NCBI GenBank assembly: GCA_965238305.1 | Contig: CBDEHK010000001.1 | Span: forward strand, 1,922,001-1,986,000 | Reading direction: 5' to 3' | DNA: 64,000 nucleotides | Origin: CBDCGJ01 sp965238305 | GTDB taxonomy: Bacteria > Pseudomonadota > Alphaproteobacteria > GCA-2731375 | Shown here: piece by piece, positions 1-8,310 of the stretch | How positions within the stretch are numbered: the first letter of the stretch is position 1 | How the letters are laid out: each line of letters starts with the position of its first letter | Program-made: the position numbers and the translations under genes | Notes under the pieces: model-generated | What the model was told of the DNA's origin: nothing | The model's input: the letters and a program-made list of their open reading frames with translations, nothing else | The model's database searches: none

Positions 1-1
1 T

Positions 2-373
2 GGATTCTATTATTGGATCGGTAAGATGTCGGGGCGACAGTATCCGGAAAATTTGGGCAAACTGCATTTCTGGATCACTTTTGTCGGCGTCAACTTGATC
101 TTCTTCCCGCAGCATTTTCTAGGTATGGCGGGCATGCCCAGGCGCATTCCGGATTATCCCGATGCCTATGCCGGGTTCAATATGATTTCGTCGATTGGCG
201 CCTATGTCTCCTATGCTGGTGTGTTCTTGTTCCTATTCATTTGCTGGAAGACCTTCAAGTCCGGCGAAAAATGCGCAGAAAACCCGTGGGGCGAAGGCGC
301 CGATACTTTGGAATGGACGCTGCCTTCGCCGCCACCGTTCCACCAATATAGCGAGTTGCCGCAGATAAAATAA
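2..373 (+). CDS. ctaD: Cytochrome c oxidase subunit I, C-terminal part (runs off window start)
   Basis: This is the last 123 residues of the catalytic subunit of the aa3-type terminal oxidase in the inner membrane. The open frame continues upstream of the first ATG to the window edge (it reads GFYYWIGKMSGRQYPE), so the gene is truncated by the window, not by mutation. Family features visible are the stretch LGKLHFWITFVGVNLIFFPQ, the motif QHFLGMAGMPRRIPDYPDAY between the last two helices, and a final membrane helix (VSYAGVFLFLFICW). The haem and CuB ligand histidines lie upstream and are not seen. The following genes ctaB, ctaG, ctaE and surf1 are the usual oxidase assembly and subunit genes, which makes the identification secure. 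Confidence 0.96.
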   Translation, partial: GFYYWIGKMSGRQYPENLGKLHFWITFVGVNLIFFPQHFLGMAGMPRRIPDYPDAYAGFNMISSIGAYVSYAGVFLFLFICWKTFKSGEKCAENPWGEGADTLEWTLPSPPPFHQYSELPQIK

Positions 374-432
374 TTCACGGCTAGCTGCTGCCATGACCCT
401 TATGGGTTAAGTTTTAGAAACGGATCGCAAAC

Positions 433-1386
433 GTGCAAAACAAAAATTCAGCGCTGGATCAGGACAATCAGATCACCGACGCCTTAGGGCGGTCGGATTT
501 TGATGAAGTGCGCGATTATGTTGCTTTGCTGAAACCAAGGGTGATGAGCCTGGTTCTGTTTACGGCCTTTGTTGGTTTAATCTTGGCGCCTGGTAATTCT
601 CATCCGGTGCTCTCGGCGATCGGACTTTTATGCATAGCTGTTGGTGCCGGCGCCTCGGGTGCCATAAACATGTGGTACGATGCCGACATCGACGCCAAGA
701 TGGCGCGGACGAAAAAACGTCCGATCCCTGCCGGTCGCATTGAAGCGCGCGAAGCTCTGACCTTTGGCGTCGTCTTAAGTTGTGCTTCTATCTTCGTGAT
801 GGGTTTGCTGGTGAATGTCGCCGCGGCGCTGCTGTTGGCGGTAACTATCGGATTTTATGTATTCATTTACACCATGTGGCTAAAACGCCGGACGCCGCAG
901 AATATTGTCATCGGCGGTGCTGCGGGTTCATTTCCACCGATGATCGGTTGGGCTGTCGCGAGCGGCGATATTGGACTAGGTGGAATTGCGCTTTTCATCT
1001 TGATATTCATGTGGACCCCACCGCATTTCTGGGCCTTGTCACTTTATCGCGCCGGCGATTACAAAGAAGCCGGCGTGCCGATGTTACCGGTGGTAGCCGG
1101 AAAGGCGGAAACACGAAAGCAAATGCTGATCTACTCGATCGGTCTGGCCATCGTCAGTTTAGGCCCGGCTGCCGTGGGCATTGGCGGCTGGCTTTATGCG
1201 ACTGGTGCTGTTGTCCTGAGCGGGATATTTCTGGCGATGGCGATTGACGTTTGTCGCGTTGGTGATGCGGCGGACGCGCCGGCGAAAAGAATGTTCAAGT
1301 TTTCCATCCTTTACTTGTTTGCGCTCTTCGCGCTGCTGCTGATCGAGCGGTTGATGGGTCTGGTACCATTCAAGGGATTAATTTGA
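433..1386 (+). CDS. ctaB: Protoheme IX farnesyltransferase (heme O synthase)
   Basis: A polytopic inner-membrane prenyltransferase of the UbiA superfamily that adds a farnesyl group to heme B to give heme O, the precursor of heme A for the oxidase encoded around it. It has 317 residues from a GTG start. The first aspartate-rich motif is seen in NMWYDADIDAKMARTKKRP (around residue 80), and the loop with YRAGDYKEAGVPMLPVVAG is the second conserved region. About eight hydrophobic helices are present. The stop codon overlaps the start of the next small gene by one base, indicating co-transcription and translational coupling. The N-terminal about 30 residues are hydrophilic, as in alphaproteobacterial CtaB. 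The GTG start is inferred from length; no strong ribosome site is visible. Confidence 0.95.
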   Translation: MQNKNSALDQDNQITDALGRSDFDEVRDYVALLKPRVMSLVLFTAFVGLILAPGNSHPVLSAIGLLCIAVGAGASGAINMWYDADIDAKMARTKKRPIPAGRIEAREALTFGVVLSCASIFVMGLLVNVAAALLLAVTIGFYVFIYTMWLKRRTPQNIVIGGAAGSFPPMIGWAVASGDIGLGGIALFILIFMWTPPHFWALSLYRAGDYKEAGVPMLPVVAGKAETRKQMLIYSIGLAIVSLGPAAVGIGGWLYATGAVVLSGIFLAMAIDVCRVGDAADAPAKRMFKFSILYLFALFALLLIERLMGLVPFKGLI

Positions 1387-1511
1387 TGCCGATGAGCGAA
1401 CGACATCGCCAGCGCCGGGGCCGCAATATAGCCATCGCCGGTGTGTTGTTTGCGCTTGTGGTGATTTTTTTCATTGCGTCGATTGTCAAAATGCAAGGCG
1501 GTGGGATGTGA
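1386..1511 (+). CDS. Small single-helix membrane protein between ctaB and ctaG (CoxF-like)
   Basis: A 41-residue reading frame that fits exactly between ctaB and ctaG: its ATG overlaps the ctaB TGA by one base, and its own TGA overlaps the GTG of ctaG by four bases. It encodes an arginine-rich cytoplasmic start (MPMSERHRQRRGRN), one hydrophobic helix (IAIAGVLFALVVIFFIASIV) and a short KMQGGGM tail. Alphaproteobacterial oxidase operons often carry a small protein at this position, sometimes called CoxF; I base the call on position, size and topology, not on a conserved motif. It is probably an accessory factor for oxidase assembly, but its function cannot be read from the sequence. It is short enough to be missed by automatic gene callers. 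Confidence 0.72.
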   Translation: MPMSERHRQRRGRNIAIAGVLFALVVIFFIASIVKMQGGGM

Positions 1512-2125
1512 CCGAAAATTCGCGAACATACCGCATTCGGTTGACCGGCTTAATCGCTGGCGGCGTCGCCCTTTCGATGGTCGGATTGGCCTTCGCATCG
1601 GTGCCGCTTTATCGGCTGTTTTGTCAGGTGACAGGATTTGGTGGCACGCCGCAAATCGCCGACGGGACGGAAGTAGAAATCGGTGACCGCGTGATCACTG
1701 TGCGTTTCAACGCCGACAAATCGTCAAATTTGCCCTGGTATTTCAAGCCGGTCCAAAAGCAATTGACGATGCGCGTCGGCGAGCAGAAATTGGCTTTTTA
1801 CACGGCCCGCAACGATGGAAATCAAACAATTACCGGCACTGCGACCTTCAATGTGACGCCAGTGAAAGCCGGATCATACTTCACCAAGGTGGATTGTTTC
1901 TGTTTCAGCGAACAAACCCTAAATCCGGGCCAGGAAGTCGACATGCCGGTCGCTTTTTATGTCGATCCAGAAATTGCGTCGGACCGCAACATGGACGACG
2001 TGAAGGAAATCACTTTGTCATACACATTTTTTCCCGTGCAAATGGAAGCGAAAGCAGCCATCGAAGAAAAATCAGCTCGCATCAACATCGAAACCAGTGG
2101 CGACAAGCCGCGTCTGGTCAATTGA
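1508..2125 (+). CDS. ctaG: Cytochrome c oxidase assembly protein CtaG/Cox11 (CuB chaperone)
   Basis: A membrane-anchored periplasmic copper chaperone that delivers Cu(I) to the CuB site of subunit I. The 205-residue product has one N-terminal signal-anchor helix (LIAGGVALSMVGLAFASVPL), followed by the strongly conserved YRLFCQVTGFGGT segment, and an immunoglobulin-like soluble domain. The copper ligands are in the motif VDCFCFSEQTLNPGQ, with the two cysteines spaced C-x-C as in Cox11; a further conserved cysteine lies in LFCQVTG. The GTG start overlaps the preceding small gene by four bases. The next gene, ctaE, follows after about 35 bases. Length and motifs match the family throughout. Confidence 0.96.
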   Translation: MTENSRTYRIRLTGLIAGGVALSMVGLAFASVPLYRLFCQVTGFGGTPQIADGTEVEIGDRVITVRFNADKSSNLPWYFKPVQKQLTMRVGEQKLAFYTARNDGNQTITGTATFNVTPVKAGSYFTKVDCFCFSEQTLNPGQEVDMPVAFYVDPEIASDRNMDDVKEITLSYTFFPVQMEAKAAIEEKSARINIETSGDKPRLVN

Positions 2126-2161
2126 TTCGAGCGAAAAGAAAACGTTTAGGAGTATTTGAAT

Positions 2162-2971
2162 ATGTCTGACAATCACGCAAAGGCCCATGATTACCATCTG
2201 GTGGATCCAAGTCCATGGCCAATCATGGGTGCAGCATTTGCGCTTGTTATGATGGCGGGTTTGGTTTGGTACCTGCACGATGGGCCGCCTTGGTTCCTGG
2301 TGATAGGCTTGCTGGGAATTGTCTATACCTCATTCGTTTGGTGGCGCGACATTATCAAAGAGGCGGTTTATGACGGCCATCACACCCCGGTTGTCCAACT
2401 GCATCTGCGGTACGGCATGATCCTGTTCATTTCTTCGGAAGTGATGTTTTTTGTCGCTTGGTTTTGGGCCTACTTCCAGGGCGCGTTCTATCCACCGGAA
2501 GTGATCGGCAGTGTTTGGCCGCCAGAAGGCATTCAGACCTTTGATCCCTGGCATCTGCCACTGATCAATACGCTGATTTTGTTGACCTCGTCGACGACGG
2601 TTACCTGGGCGCACCATGCAGTCCGCGAAGGCAACCAGAAAAGCGCCACCCAAGGATTGCTGATCACCTGCATACTGGGCTTTATTTTCACGCTTGTTCA
2701 AGGTTACGAATATTCGCAGGCGCCGTTTGAATTCAGCGGCGGTATCTATGGCTCGACCTTCTTCATGGCGACCGGTTTCCATGGCGCCCATGTGATCATC
2801 GGCACAATATTCCTGGTGGTATGCTTGTTCCGTAACATGAAGGGGCACTTCAAACCGGACCATCACTTTGGTTTGGAAGCAGCGGCCTGGTATTGGCACT
2901 TTGTCGATGTGGTGTGGTTGTTCTTATTCTCCTGCATTTACATTTGGGGCGCTTCTGCCGTCACCCACTGA
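2162..2971 (+). CDS. ctaE: Cytochrome c oxidase subunit III
   Basis: A seven-helix inner-membrane subunit of the aa3-type oxidase that stabilises the core and supports proton uptake. The product is 269 residues. Conserved family stretches are HDYHLVDPSPWPIMGAAFA near the N-terminus, SEVMFFVAWFWAYF in helix III, TSSTTVTWAHHAVREGN, and ATGFHGAHVIIGTIFL with the FHGxH motif. The C-terminus WYWHFVDVVWLFLFSCIYIW is typical. I choose the ATG at 2162, which has a TTAGGAG ribosome site ending ten bases upstream; a TTG two codons earlier is in frame but less likely. The stop overlaps the ATG of the downstream SURF1 gene by one base. Confidence 0.97.
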   Translation: MSDNHAKAHDYHLVDPSPWPIMGAAFALVMMAGLVWYLHDGPPWFLVIGLLGIVYTSFVWWRDIIKEAVYDGHHTPVVQLHLRYGMILFISSEVMFFVAWFWAYFQGAFYPPEVIGSVWPPEGIQTFDPWHLPLINTLILLTSSTTVTWAHHAVREGNQKSATQGLLITCILGFIFTLVQGYEYSQAPFEFSGGIYGSTFFMATGFHGAHVIIGTIFLVVCLFRNMKGHFKPDHHFGLEAAAWYWHFVDVVWLFLFSCIYIWGASAVTH

Positions 2972-3675
2972 TGGCCCGATCCGTCTGGAACAAACCCCGT
3001 ATTATCGCGACAATATTTACTGTGCCGGCACTGATCACGCTGATCGGTCTGGGCTTTTGGCAAGTCCAGCGCCTGCACTGGAAGTCCGCCTTGATCGCCG
3101 ATCGGCAGGCGGCCGTGAGCGCAAGCCCGGTTTTGCTGACAGCCAAAACCGATCTCAGCGAGCTGGATTTCAAACCGGTCCGGTTGGTCGGTCGCTTTCT
3201 GGACCAACAATCGCTCTTTATCTATCCGCGCAGCATGAACCGGGTATCCGGCGTGCATGTGCTGATGCCATTCGAATTAATGTCTGGTGGCGTGATCATC
3301 GTCAATCGCGGTTTCATCGCCACCAACGGCGTCGCCCCGAAAAACTGGCAGGATCCGATCAGTGGAGAAACCTTCGCGCTTTCCGGCATTTTACGGCGTG
3401 AGCTCAACAAACCTTATGGCGTCGGCGAGGACATAGATAAAACCGGATTGATCGGTTGGTATGACTTAACGGCAATGGCCAATTATTTTGATCTCGAACT
3501 GATGCCTGCGATCATCGAGGCAAGCAACAGTCCGCATTCAGGTGAAGCCCCTTATCCGGGGCAAACAATGCTGAGCCTGCCAAATAACCACGCCAGCTAC
3601 GCTTTCACCTGGTTCTGTCTTGCCGCCGCCTGGCTGGTGATTTTCGTCATTTTCTGGCGTCGGGAAAAAAGTTAA
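2971..3675 (+). CDS. SURF1 family protein, cytochrome c oxidase biogenesis
   Basis: An inner-membrane assembly factor implicated in placing heme A into subunit I. The 234-residue product has the family topology: an N-terminal membrane helix (IIATIFTVPALITLIGLGFWQ) followed by the conserved GFWQxxRxxWK pattern, a periplasmic domain, and a C-terminal helix (FTWFCLAAAWLVIFVIFW). The conserved region HVLMPFELMSGGVIIVNRGF is present. The ATG overlaps the ctaE stop by one base. An in-frame start 78 bases upstream would lie inside ctaE and is rejected. It ends the oxidase operon and overlaps by four bases the end of a convergent gene, so no dedicated terminator fits between them. Confidence 0.93.
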   Translation: MARSVWNKPRIIATIFTVPALITLIGLGFWQVQRLHWKSALIADRQAAVSASPVLLTAKTDLSELDFKPVRLVGRFLDQQSLFIYPRSMNRVSGVHVLMPFELMSGGVIIVNRGFIATNGVAPKNWQDPISGETFALSGILRRELNKPYGVGEDIDKTGLIGWYDLTAMANYFDLELMPAIIEASNSPHSGEAPYPGQTMLSLPNNHASYAFTWFCLAAAWLVIFVIFWRREKS

Positions 3676-5354
3676 CCACCGCTTTTTTCCAGGCTATTGG
3701 CTAGTTTCACCATGTCGATAAATTCCAGACGATAACTATTGTGATTATCGCGTGAGCCGGCTTTGGCCAAGGTGGCGATATCCTGGTAATTGAATTCGCT
3801 GAGGTGTTGGCCACCGCTCAATTTCTGACCAAACGCGGCAACCGCAGCGGCAAACGCAAGATCGCCAGCCGCCAAATCCGCGGACGTCATCTTTGCCGTG
3901 GACAAAGGATATTCAATCAGTTCGCTGGTATCTCCACCCGGTGCTTTGTAGCGCAAGCGCAGATGGGCAAATTCACGCGGGAACTGGTCGGCGATTTCAA
4001 CTTTTTTATCCTGGCCATAACGCAGCGGCGTGAATTTCATGCCGACACTGCCGACCGGGGTAATTTCGTAAAGCGCCGTGACCGTGTGGCCGGCCCCGAT
4101 CTCTCCGGCGTCGATCCGGTCATTGCGGAAGTCCTCGCGCTTGAGCTGGCGATTGACGTACCCGATCAGGCGATATTCGGCGATCTGCGCGGGATTGAAT
4201 TCGATCTGAATTTTGACGTCCTTGGCGATAGTTTGAAGGGTGCCTGATATTTGTTCCACCAATACTTTCCTAGCCTCCCGCGCAGTATCGATATAGGCGT
4301 AATTGCCGTTTCCGGTATCGGCCAGGGTTTCCATCAGTTCATCATTGATATTGCCGCGGCCAAAACCGAGGGTCGTCAAGGCAATACCGCTTTCCCGTTT
4401 TTTCGCGATCAACCGCTTCAGTTCATCGACATTGCTGATGCCGACATTAAAGTCGCCGTCGGTCGCCAAGATAACGCGGTTGATGCCGCCCTTCACAAAG
4501 GCGGTTTCGGCCAGATCATAGGCGCGGCTAATACCGGCCCCGCCAGCTGTCGAGCCGCCGGCCCGCAACTGCTCAAGCGCCGCTTTGATTACGCCTGTTT
4601 CATTGCCGGCGGTTGGTTCCAGCACCACACCGGCAGCGCCGGCGTAAACTACGATCGAAACTTTGTCTTCCGCGCCTAGATTGCTGGACAACATTTTCAT
4701 CGCACTGATCATCAGCGGTAGCTTGTCCGGTGCGTTCATCGAACCCGAGACATCCAACAGAAAAACCAAATTTGCGGTTTTCCGCTCGTCTTCATCAAGC
4801 ACCAGGCCTTTCAAGCCGACCCGAAGAAGCTGGGTATGTTCGTTCCAAGGCGTCGTCGCGACATCGTAAGTGACAGAGAAGGGGCGGGTTTGATCTGCCG
4901 GCGGGGCATAGGCATAGGAGAAATAATTAATCATCTCCTCAATCCGTACCGCATCTGCAGGGGGCATTTGACCGCTGTTCAGAATACGCCGCACGTTGGC
5001 ATAGCTCGCCGTGTCGACATCGATGGAAAAGGTCGATACCGGGTTTTTCAACACCACCTTCACCGGATTATCGTCGATTGCAGCGTAGTTTTCGCGATCT
5101 TGATTGGGCGCGGGCCAATTATGCCTTGGTTGCGGCAAAAATTGGGACTTCATATGAACCTGGCTGGATTGGTCGTGCATCAGTAATTTTCCAGGCATCG
5201 ATTTCTCCGCTGCGCTGGTCGCTGCAATTTCCGCATGTTTATCAACCTCGTCTTCAGGTGCCTTCGATTGCGTCTGATTTTCCGATCCGCAGGCGGCAAG
5301 TAACGCGATCATGCTGACGGCGGTGGTGAGTTTAATGAGTGGTGATGTAGTCAT
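3672..5354 (-). CDS. VWA-domain lipoprotein, YfbK-like (von Willebrand factor A + DUF3520)
   Basis: A 560-residue secreted lipoprotein. The N-terminus has a signal peptide ending in the lipobox LLAAC, so Cys22 should be lipidated. After a low-complexity linker come a YfbK-type N-terminal domain (VSTFSIDVDTASYANVRR), a VWA domain with the metal-site motif FLLDVSGSM and the threonine/aspartate loop LATDGDFNVGIS, and a DUF3520-like C-terminal domain (ALYEITPVGS onward). The family is widespread; its ligand is not known, and binding of a protein partner through a divalent metal is inferred from the VWA fold. It is a monocistronic unit converging on surf1 and divergent from a GST gene, with about 190 bases of shared upstream region. 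Confidence 0.88.
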   Translation of the reverse strand: MTTSPLIKLTTAVSMIALLAACGSENQTQSKAPEDEVDKHAEIAATSAAEKSMPGKLLMHDQSSQVHMKSQFLPQPRHNWPAPNQDRENYAAIDDNPVKVVLKNPVSTFSIDVDTASYANVRRILNSGQMPPADAVRIEEMINYFSYAYAPPADQTRPFSVTYDVATTPWNEHTQLLRVGLKGLVLDEDERKTANLVFLLDVSGSMNAPDKLPLMISAMKMLSSNLGAEDKVSIVVYAGAAGVVLEPTAGNETGVIKAALEQLRAGGSTAGGAGISRAYDLAETAFVKGGINRVILATDGDFNVGISNVDELKRLIAKKRESGIALTTLGFGRGNINDELMETLADTGNGNYAYIDTAREARKVLVEQISGTLQTIAKDVKIQIEFNPAQIAEYRLIGYVNRQLKREDFRNDRIDAGEIGAGHTVTALYEITPVGSVGMKFTPLRYGQDKKVEIADQFPREFAHLRLRYKAPGGDTSELIEYPLSTAKMTSADLAAGDLAFAAAVAAFGQKLSGGQHLSEFNYQDIATLAKAGSRDNHNSYRLEFIDMVKLANSLEKSGG

Positions 5355-5540
5355 GACGACGCTCCCGACGATTGGCCCGATTGTTGAGAATGATCAAACT
5401 ACGCAGATAATGCGGCGTCAGTCGGACGCAATTGCGGATATTTTGAGGCCAAAATGTGACTGCGGTAGCGACTTGCGAATTTTAGTTCATTTTGTGTACT
5501 GTCAGGTTCGGTATTTATTAGAACAAAATTGGAGTGCTTC

Positions 5541-6152
5541 ATGACTGTTAAGATCATCGGTTTTATGCGATCGAATTTCGTCCGTGCGGCCTGCATGGTC
5601 GCGCAGGAAAAAGGCATCGACTATGAGCTAGTGAAAGAAAATCCCCATTCTGATGCGGTCAAGGCGATCAATCCATTTGGCTTGATTCCGGTGATGCGGG
5701 ACGGTGATTTGGAGATTTCGGAATCCATGGCGATCGCACGCTATTTCGATACCGCGTTCGAGGGGCCGGCCCTGATACCAACAAATCCAAAGGCAGCGGC
5801 TATCGTCAATCAGTGGATCGCGCGCGTTGCCACTTCGATTGATCAATTAATCTTACGACGTTATGTGGTGCCCTATGCCTTCCATCGCGACGATGACGGC
5901 AATGTCATTCGCACTGAAATCGACAAAGCAATAAAGCGTTTTCCGAAAGTGTTCGCGATGTTGGATGCAGCGGTTGCAGAAGGCTATCTGGGCGGCAGCG
6001 AATTTACCATGGCGGATTGTTTCCTGATGCCAATATTGGCGTCAGCGAACAATTTTCCGGAAGCGAAGGAAGCCATTGATGCCAATCCGAACCTGAAAGC
6101 CTATTTCGCGCGGATCGCGGAACGGGATAGTTTCAAAGCAACAGCAGGGTAA
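5541..6152 (+). CDS. Glutathione S-transferase family protein
   Basis: A 203-residue cytosolic GST. The N-terminal thioredoxin-like domain (residues 1-78) has the FMRSNFVRAACMVAQEKGID start where the catalytic Ser/Tyr is normally found, the cis-proline in NPFGLIPVM, and the glutathione gamma-glutamyl contact ISESMAIARYF. The C-terminal all-helical domain contains the N-capping aspartate region FTMADCFLMPIL. I choose the ATG at 5541, six bases after a GGAG site; an in-frame TTG four codons upstream is less likely. Substrate cannot be inferred. It sits seven bases ahead of an enoyl-CoA hydratase gene, so the two are probably co-transcribed. Confidence 0.9.
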   Translation: MTVKIIGFMRSNFVRAACMVAQEKGIDYELVKENPHSDAVKAINPFGLIPVMRDGDLEISESMAIARYFDTAFEGPALIPTNPKAAAIVNQWIARVATSIDQLILRRYVVPYAFHRDDDGNVIRTEIDKAIKRFPKVFAMLDAAVAEGYLGGSEFTMADCFLMPILASANNFPEAKEAIDANPNLKAYFARIAERDSFKATAG

Positions 6153-6159
6153 TTATTGG

Positions 6160-6975
6160 ATGACTGAAATAGACACCGGAACCGACCAACTATTGTGTGA
6201 AATACGCGATAAAGTCGCGGTCATCACCCTTAATCGCCCGGAAGCTCGCAATGCGCTGTCGGACGAATTGACCCCGGCGCTGCGCCGCATGGTGAAAGAG
6301 CGTGGTGATGATGCAAATGTTGGCGCCTTGTTGATAACGGGCGCAGGTGCTGCTTTTTGCGCTGGTGGCGATGTCAAAGGCATGGCTGGAAATTCGCCGA
6401 AGAAAGTGATGTCGGCGGATGAGCGTATCGAAGACTTGAAAATACGCCAGCGGACATTGACTGGCGCCATTGTTGCGGTCCGCAAACCAACAATTGCTGT
6501 TTTGCCGGGTCCGGCGGCAGGTGCCGGCCTTGCTATCGCACTTGCTTGTGATATCCGGATTGCCGGCGAAAGCGCCTTTGTCAGCACCGGGTATAGCCGG
6601 GTCGGCCTAAGCGGCGATTACGGCATTACCTGGTTCTTGACCCAGCTAGTTGGTACGGCAAAAGCTCGGGAGCTTATGTTTACTGCGGAACGGGTGGATG
6701 CGGCTAGATGCGAACAACTGGGGCTGGTCAATCGGGTCATGCCGGATGAAAGTTTGCGTGAAAGCGCGTTCCAATATGCCGTCTCGCTCGCCAATGGTCC
6801 GCTGGCGGCCTATGCCGGGATGAAAGACAATCTGGACGCGGCGCTGAATTTAGATTTCCTTTCGGCCTTGGACGGTGAAGCCGAACGCCTGGTCGAAAGC
6901 GCGCAAACTGCCGACCACAAAGAAGCCGTCCGGGCCTTTATCGAAAAACGAGCGCCAAATTTTTCCGGTAATTAA
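6160..6975 (+). CDS. Enoyl-CoA hydratase/isomerase family protein
   Basis: A crotonase-fold enzyme of 271 residues acting on acyl-CoA thioesters. The first oxyanion-hole segment is GAGAAFCAGGDVKGMAG and the second is GPAAGAGLAIALACDIRIAG; both match the family. The segment SRVGLSGDYGITWFLTQLVG replaces the usual GLxPDxGxxxxL, so a classical catalytic glutamate is not evident at that position and the exact reaction (hydration, isomerisation or another thioester chemistry) is uncertain. The gene starts seven bases after the GST stop. It converges on, and overlaps by four bases, the small minus-strand gene that follows. Confidence 0.9.
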   Translation: MTEIDTGTDQLLCEIRDKVAVITLNRPEARNALSDELTPALRRMVKERGDDANVGALLITGAGAAFCAGGDVKGMAGNSPKKVMSADERIEDLKIRQRTLTGAIVAVRKPTIAVLPGPAAGAGLAIALACDIRIAGESAFVSTGYSRVGLSGDYGITWFLTQLVGTAKARELMFTAERVDAARCEQLGLVNRVMPDESLRESAFQYAVSLANGPLAAYAGMKDNLDAALNLDFLSALDGEAERLVESAQTADHKEAVRAFIEKRAPNFSGN

Positions 6976-7325
6976 TCCATCACTTTGCGCAGAACGTGTC
7001 GGCGGTTGCTGGTATGGGGGCGGACCTGCTCCGACCAGCGACCTTGTTCAATGGCATCGGCCCAGGCGTCGCTGGTAAGCACGTCCGGGCTTTCGATCTC
7101 ATAGATCGCCTGGAAGAAGGGCTCCCCCTCGGCGACGATTTCCTGTACTTGTCCACCGATCGAAATCTTCAACGGTTCCCGCGTTAGCCGGGTAACGGAA
7201 ATCACTCCCGGAACTTTCAACAACATCGGTACATGTTCGGTGTCGTAGACTTCATTAAAAAGGTCTTCTTTGTCCGGCGTAACATCCATGCTGGCATAGA
7301 AGGCGTATTTCGTTTTTATCGGCAT
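6972..7325 (-). CDS. Small conserved protein, probable dimeric alpha/beta-barrel (EthD/ABM-like)
   Basis: A 117-residue soluble protein without signal peptide or membrane helix. The pattern YAFYASMDVTPDKEDLFNEV, followed by YDTEHVPMLLKVPGVISVTR and a later FFQAIYEIESPDVL strand, is what is seen in ferredoxin-like dimeric barrels (EthD, antibiotic monooxygenase or YCII relatives), with a conserved-looking His in TEHVP. No catalytic assignment is possible. It is the last gene of a minus-strand run gshA, alpha/beta hydrolase, this gene: its start lies one base beyond the hydrolase stop, so it is likely to be made with the hydrolase and to act on a related small molecule. The fold call is an inference from pattern only. 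Confidence 0.68.
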   Translation of the reverse strand: MPIKTKYAFYASMDVTPDKEDLFNEVYDTEHVPMLLKVPGVISVTRLTREPLKISIGGQVQEIVAEGEPFFQAIYEIESPDVLTSDAWADAIEQGRWSEQVRPHTSNRRHVLRKVMD

Positions 7326-7326
7326 A

Positions 7327-8301
7327 TTATTTTCCTTGATCTAGCGCGTGGGCGAAAACTTCGCCGGCGCAACGCTCTGGGGCTTCTAATACCATAAGAT
7401 GGCGTTGACCTGCCATCATTCGGGTCTCGCCCTGTTCTAATCTTTCACCGATTTCGCACAACGAAGCCTGCAAAGGATTGAAGCCGTTGGTCAGGGATGG
7501 ATCGCCATGGAAAATCCGGGTTGGAATGCGCATTCTGGCGCCAATCTCGATCACCGGTGTTTGTGGCACTTGGGTATATATCTGGCTTTCGACGATACCT
7601 TTGCAACGTAGTTCGTAGCTTTTGCCGTCGCTCGTCGGTCTAATGCCAGATGTAACCAGGGCGTCCATCATCTCAGGGGCAATATTTTGATAGGTCGCGA
7701 ACTTACGACATTCATCGCGAAAATCTTCCGGACCGGAGAAATAGACCCGTCGTTTCGCCGCCCATCTGATAAACGAATTGGCCCCGGTTCTGGTCGGCGG
7801 TGTCGAGATGTCCCGCTTCGGATGCAGCGGCGGCTCAAACATCGTCGCGGAGACAAAGGGCTTCAATCCGGTCGAACCCAACCAAACAAAAAGCCCCATA
7901 CCACCGACGGAGTGGGAGGCGAAATGCAACGCTGCGTCTTTACCTGTTCGTTTGCGAACGGCTTCGGTCACTGCTTCTAAATCTTCACCAAAACGCAACA
8001 TCCCGTAACTTTTGGGAATTTCCGGGTCCGGCGCTTCCGAAGCGCCGTGACCGCGATTGTCGTAGGCGAAAATGTTAAAGCGGCTCGACAAAATCTGCAG
8101 AAATGGTACGTAACAGCCGGCATTAAAACCGTTGGCATGGGCAAATAATAAGCTCGGCAACGCGTGATCATGATTTAAGAATGCATAGGCTGCCAGCTTG
8201 GTTCCGTTGCTGCTGGTGACCGTGAAACGTTCGGCGATCGCCGCCGCGATCGTCCGGTCAGCGGGTAAAACCGTGATCGGCCCGTTTTCTGCGACCGACA
8301 T
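7327..8301 (-). CDS. Alpha/beta hydrolase
   Basis: A 324-residue cytosolic hydrolase. The HG-type oxyanion region is LLFAHANGFNAGCYVPFL, the nucleophile elbow is FASHSVGGMG (Ser in S-H-S-V-G), a candidate acid is in RIFHGDPSL, and the catalytic histidine is in GQRHLMVLEAP. The family includes esterases, lipases and C-C hydrolases, so the substrate is open. It starts nine bases after the gshA stop and is followed immediately by a small barrel protein, forming a three-gene minus-strand unit. No cap-domain signature lets me narrow the specificity. Confidence 0.88.
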   Translation of the reverse strand: MSVAENGPITVLPADRTIAAAIAERFTVTSSNGTKLAAYAFLNHDHALPSLLFAHANGFNAGCYVPFLQILSSRFNIFAYDNRGHGASEAPDPEIPKSYGMLRFGEDLEAVTEAVRKRTGKDAALHFASHSVGGMGLFVWLGSTGLKPFVSATMFEPPLHPKRDISTPPTRTGANSFIRWAAKRRVYFSGPEDFRDECRKFATYQNIAPEMMDALVTSGIRPTSDGKSYELRCKGIVESQIYTQVPQTPVIEIGARMRIPTRIFHGDPSLTNGFNPLQASLCEIGERLEQGETRMMAGQRHLMVLEAPERCAGEVFAHALDQGK

Positions 8302-8310
8302 CAGGCCACC

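Noticed and set aside
780..1247. Plus-strand 155-codon open frame within ctaB
   Set aside because: It lies wholly within ctaB in another frame, has unlikely composition (many Cys, Arg and His) and no family resemblance.
2893..2970. Longer SURF1 start inside ctaE
   Set aside because: The extra residues are read from the conserved ctaE end in another frame; the ATG overlapping the ctaE stop gives the normal SURF1 N-terminus.
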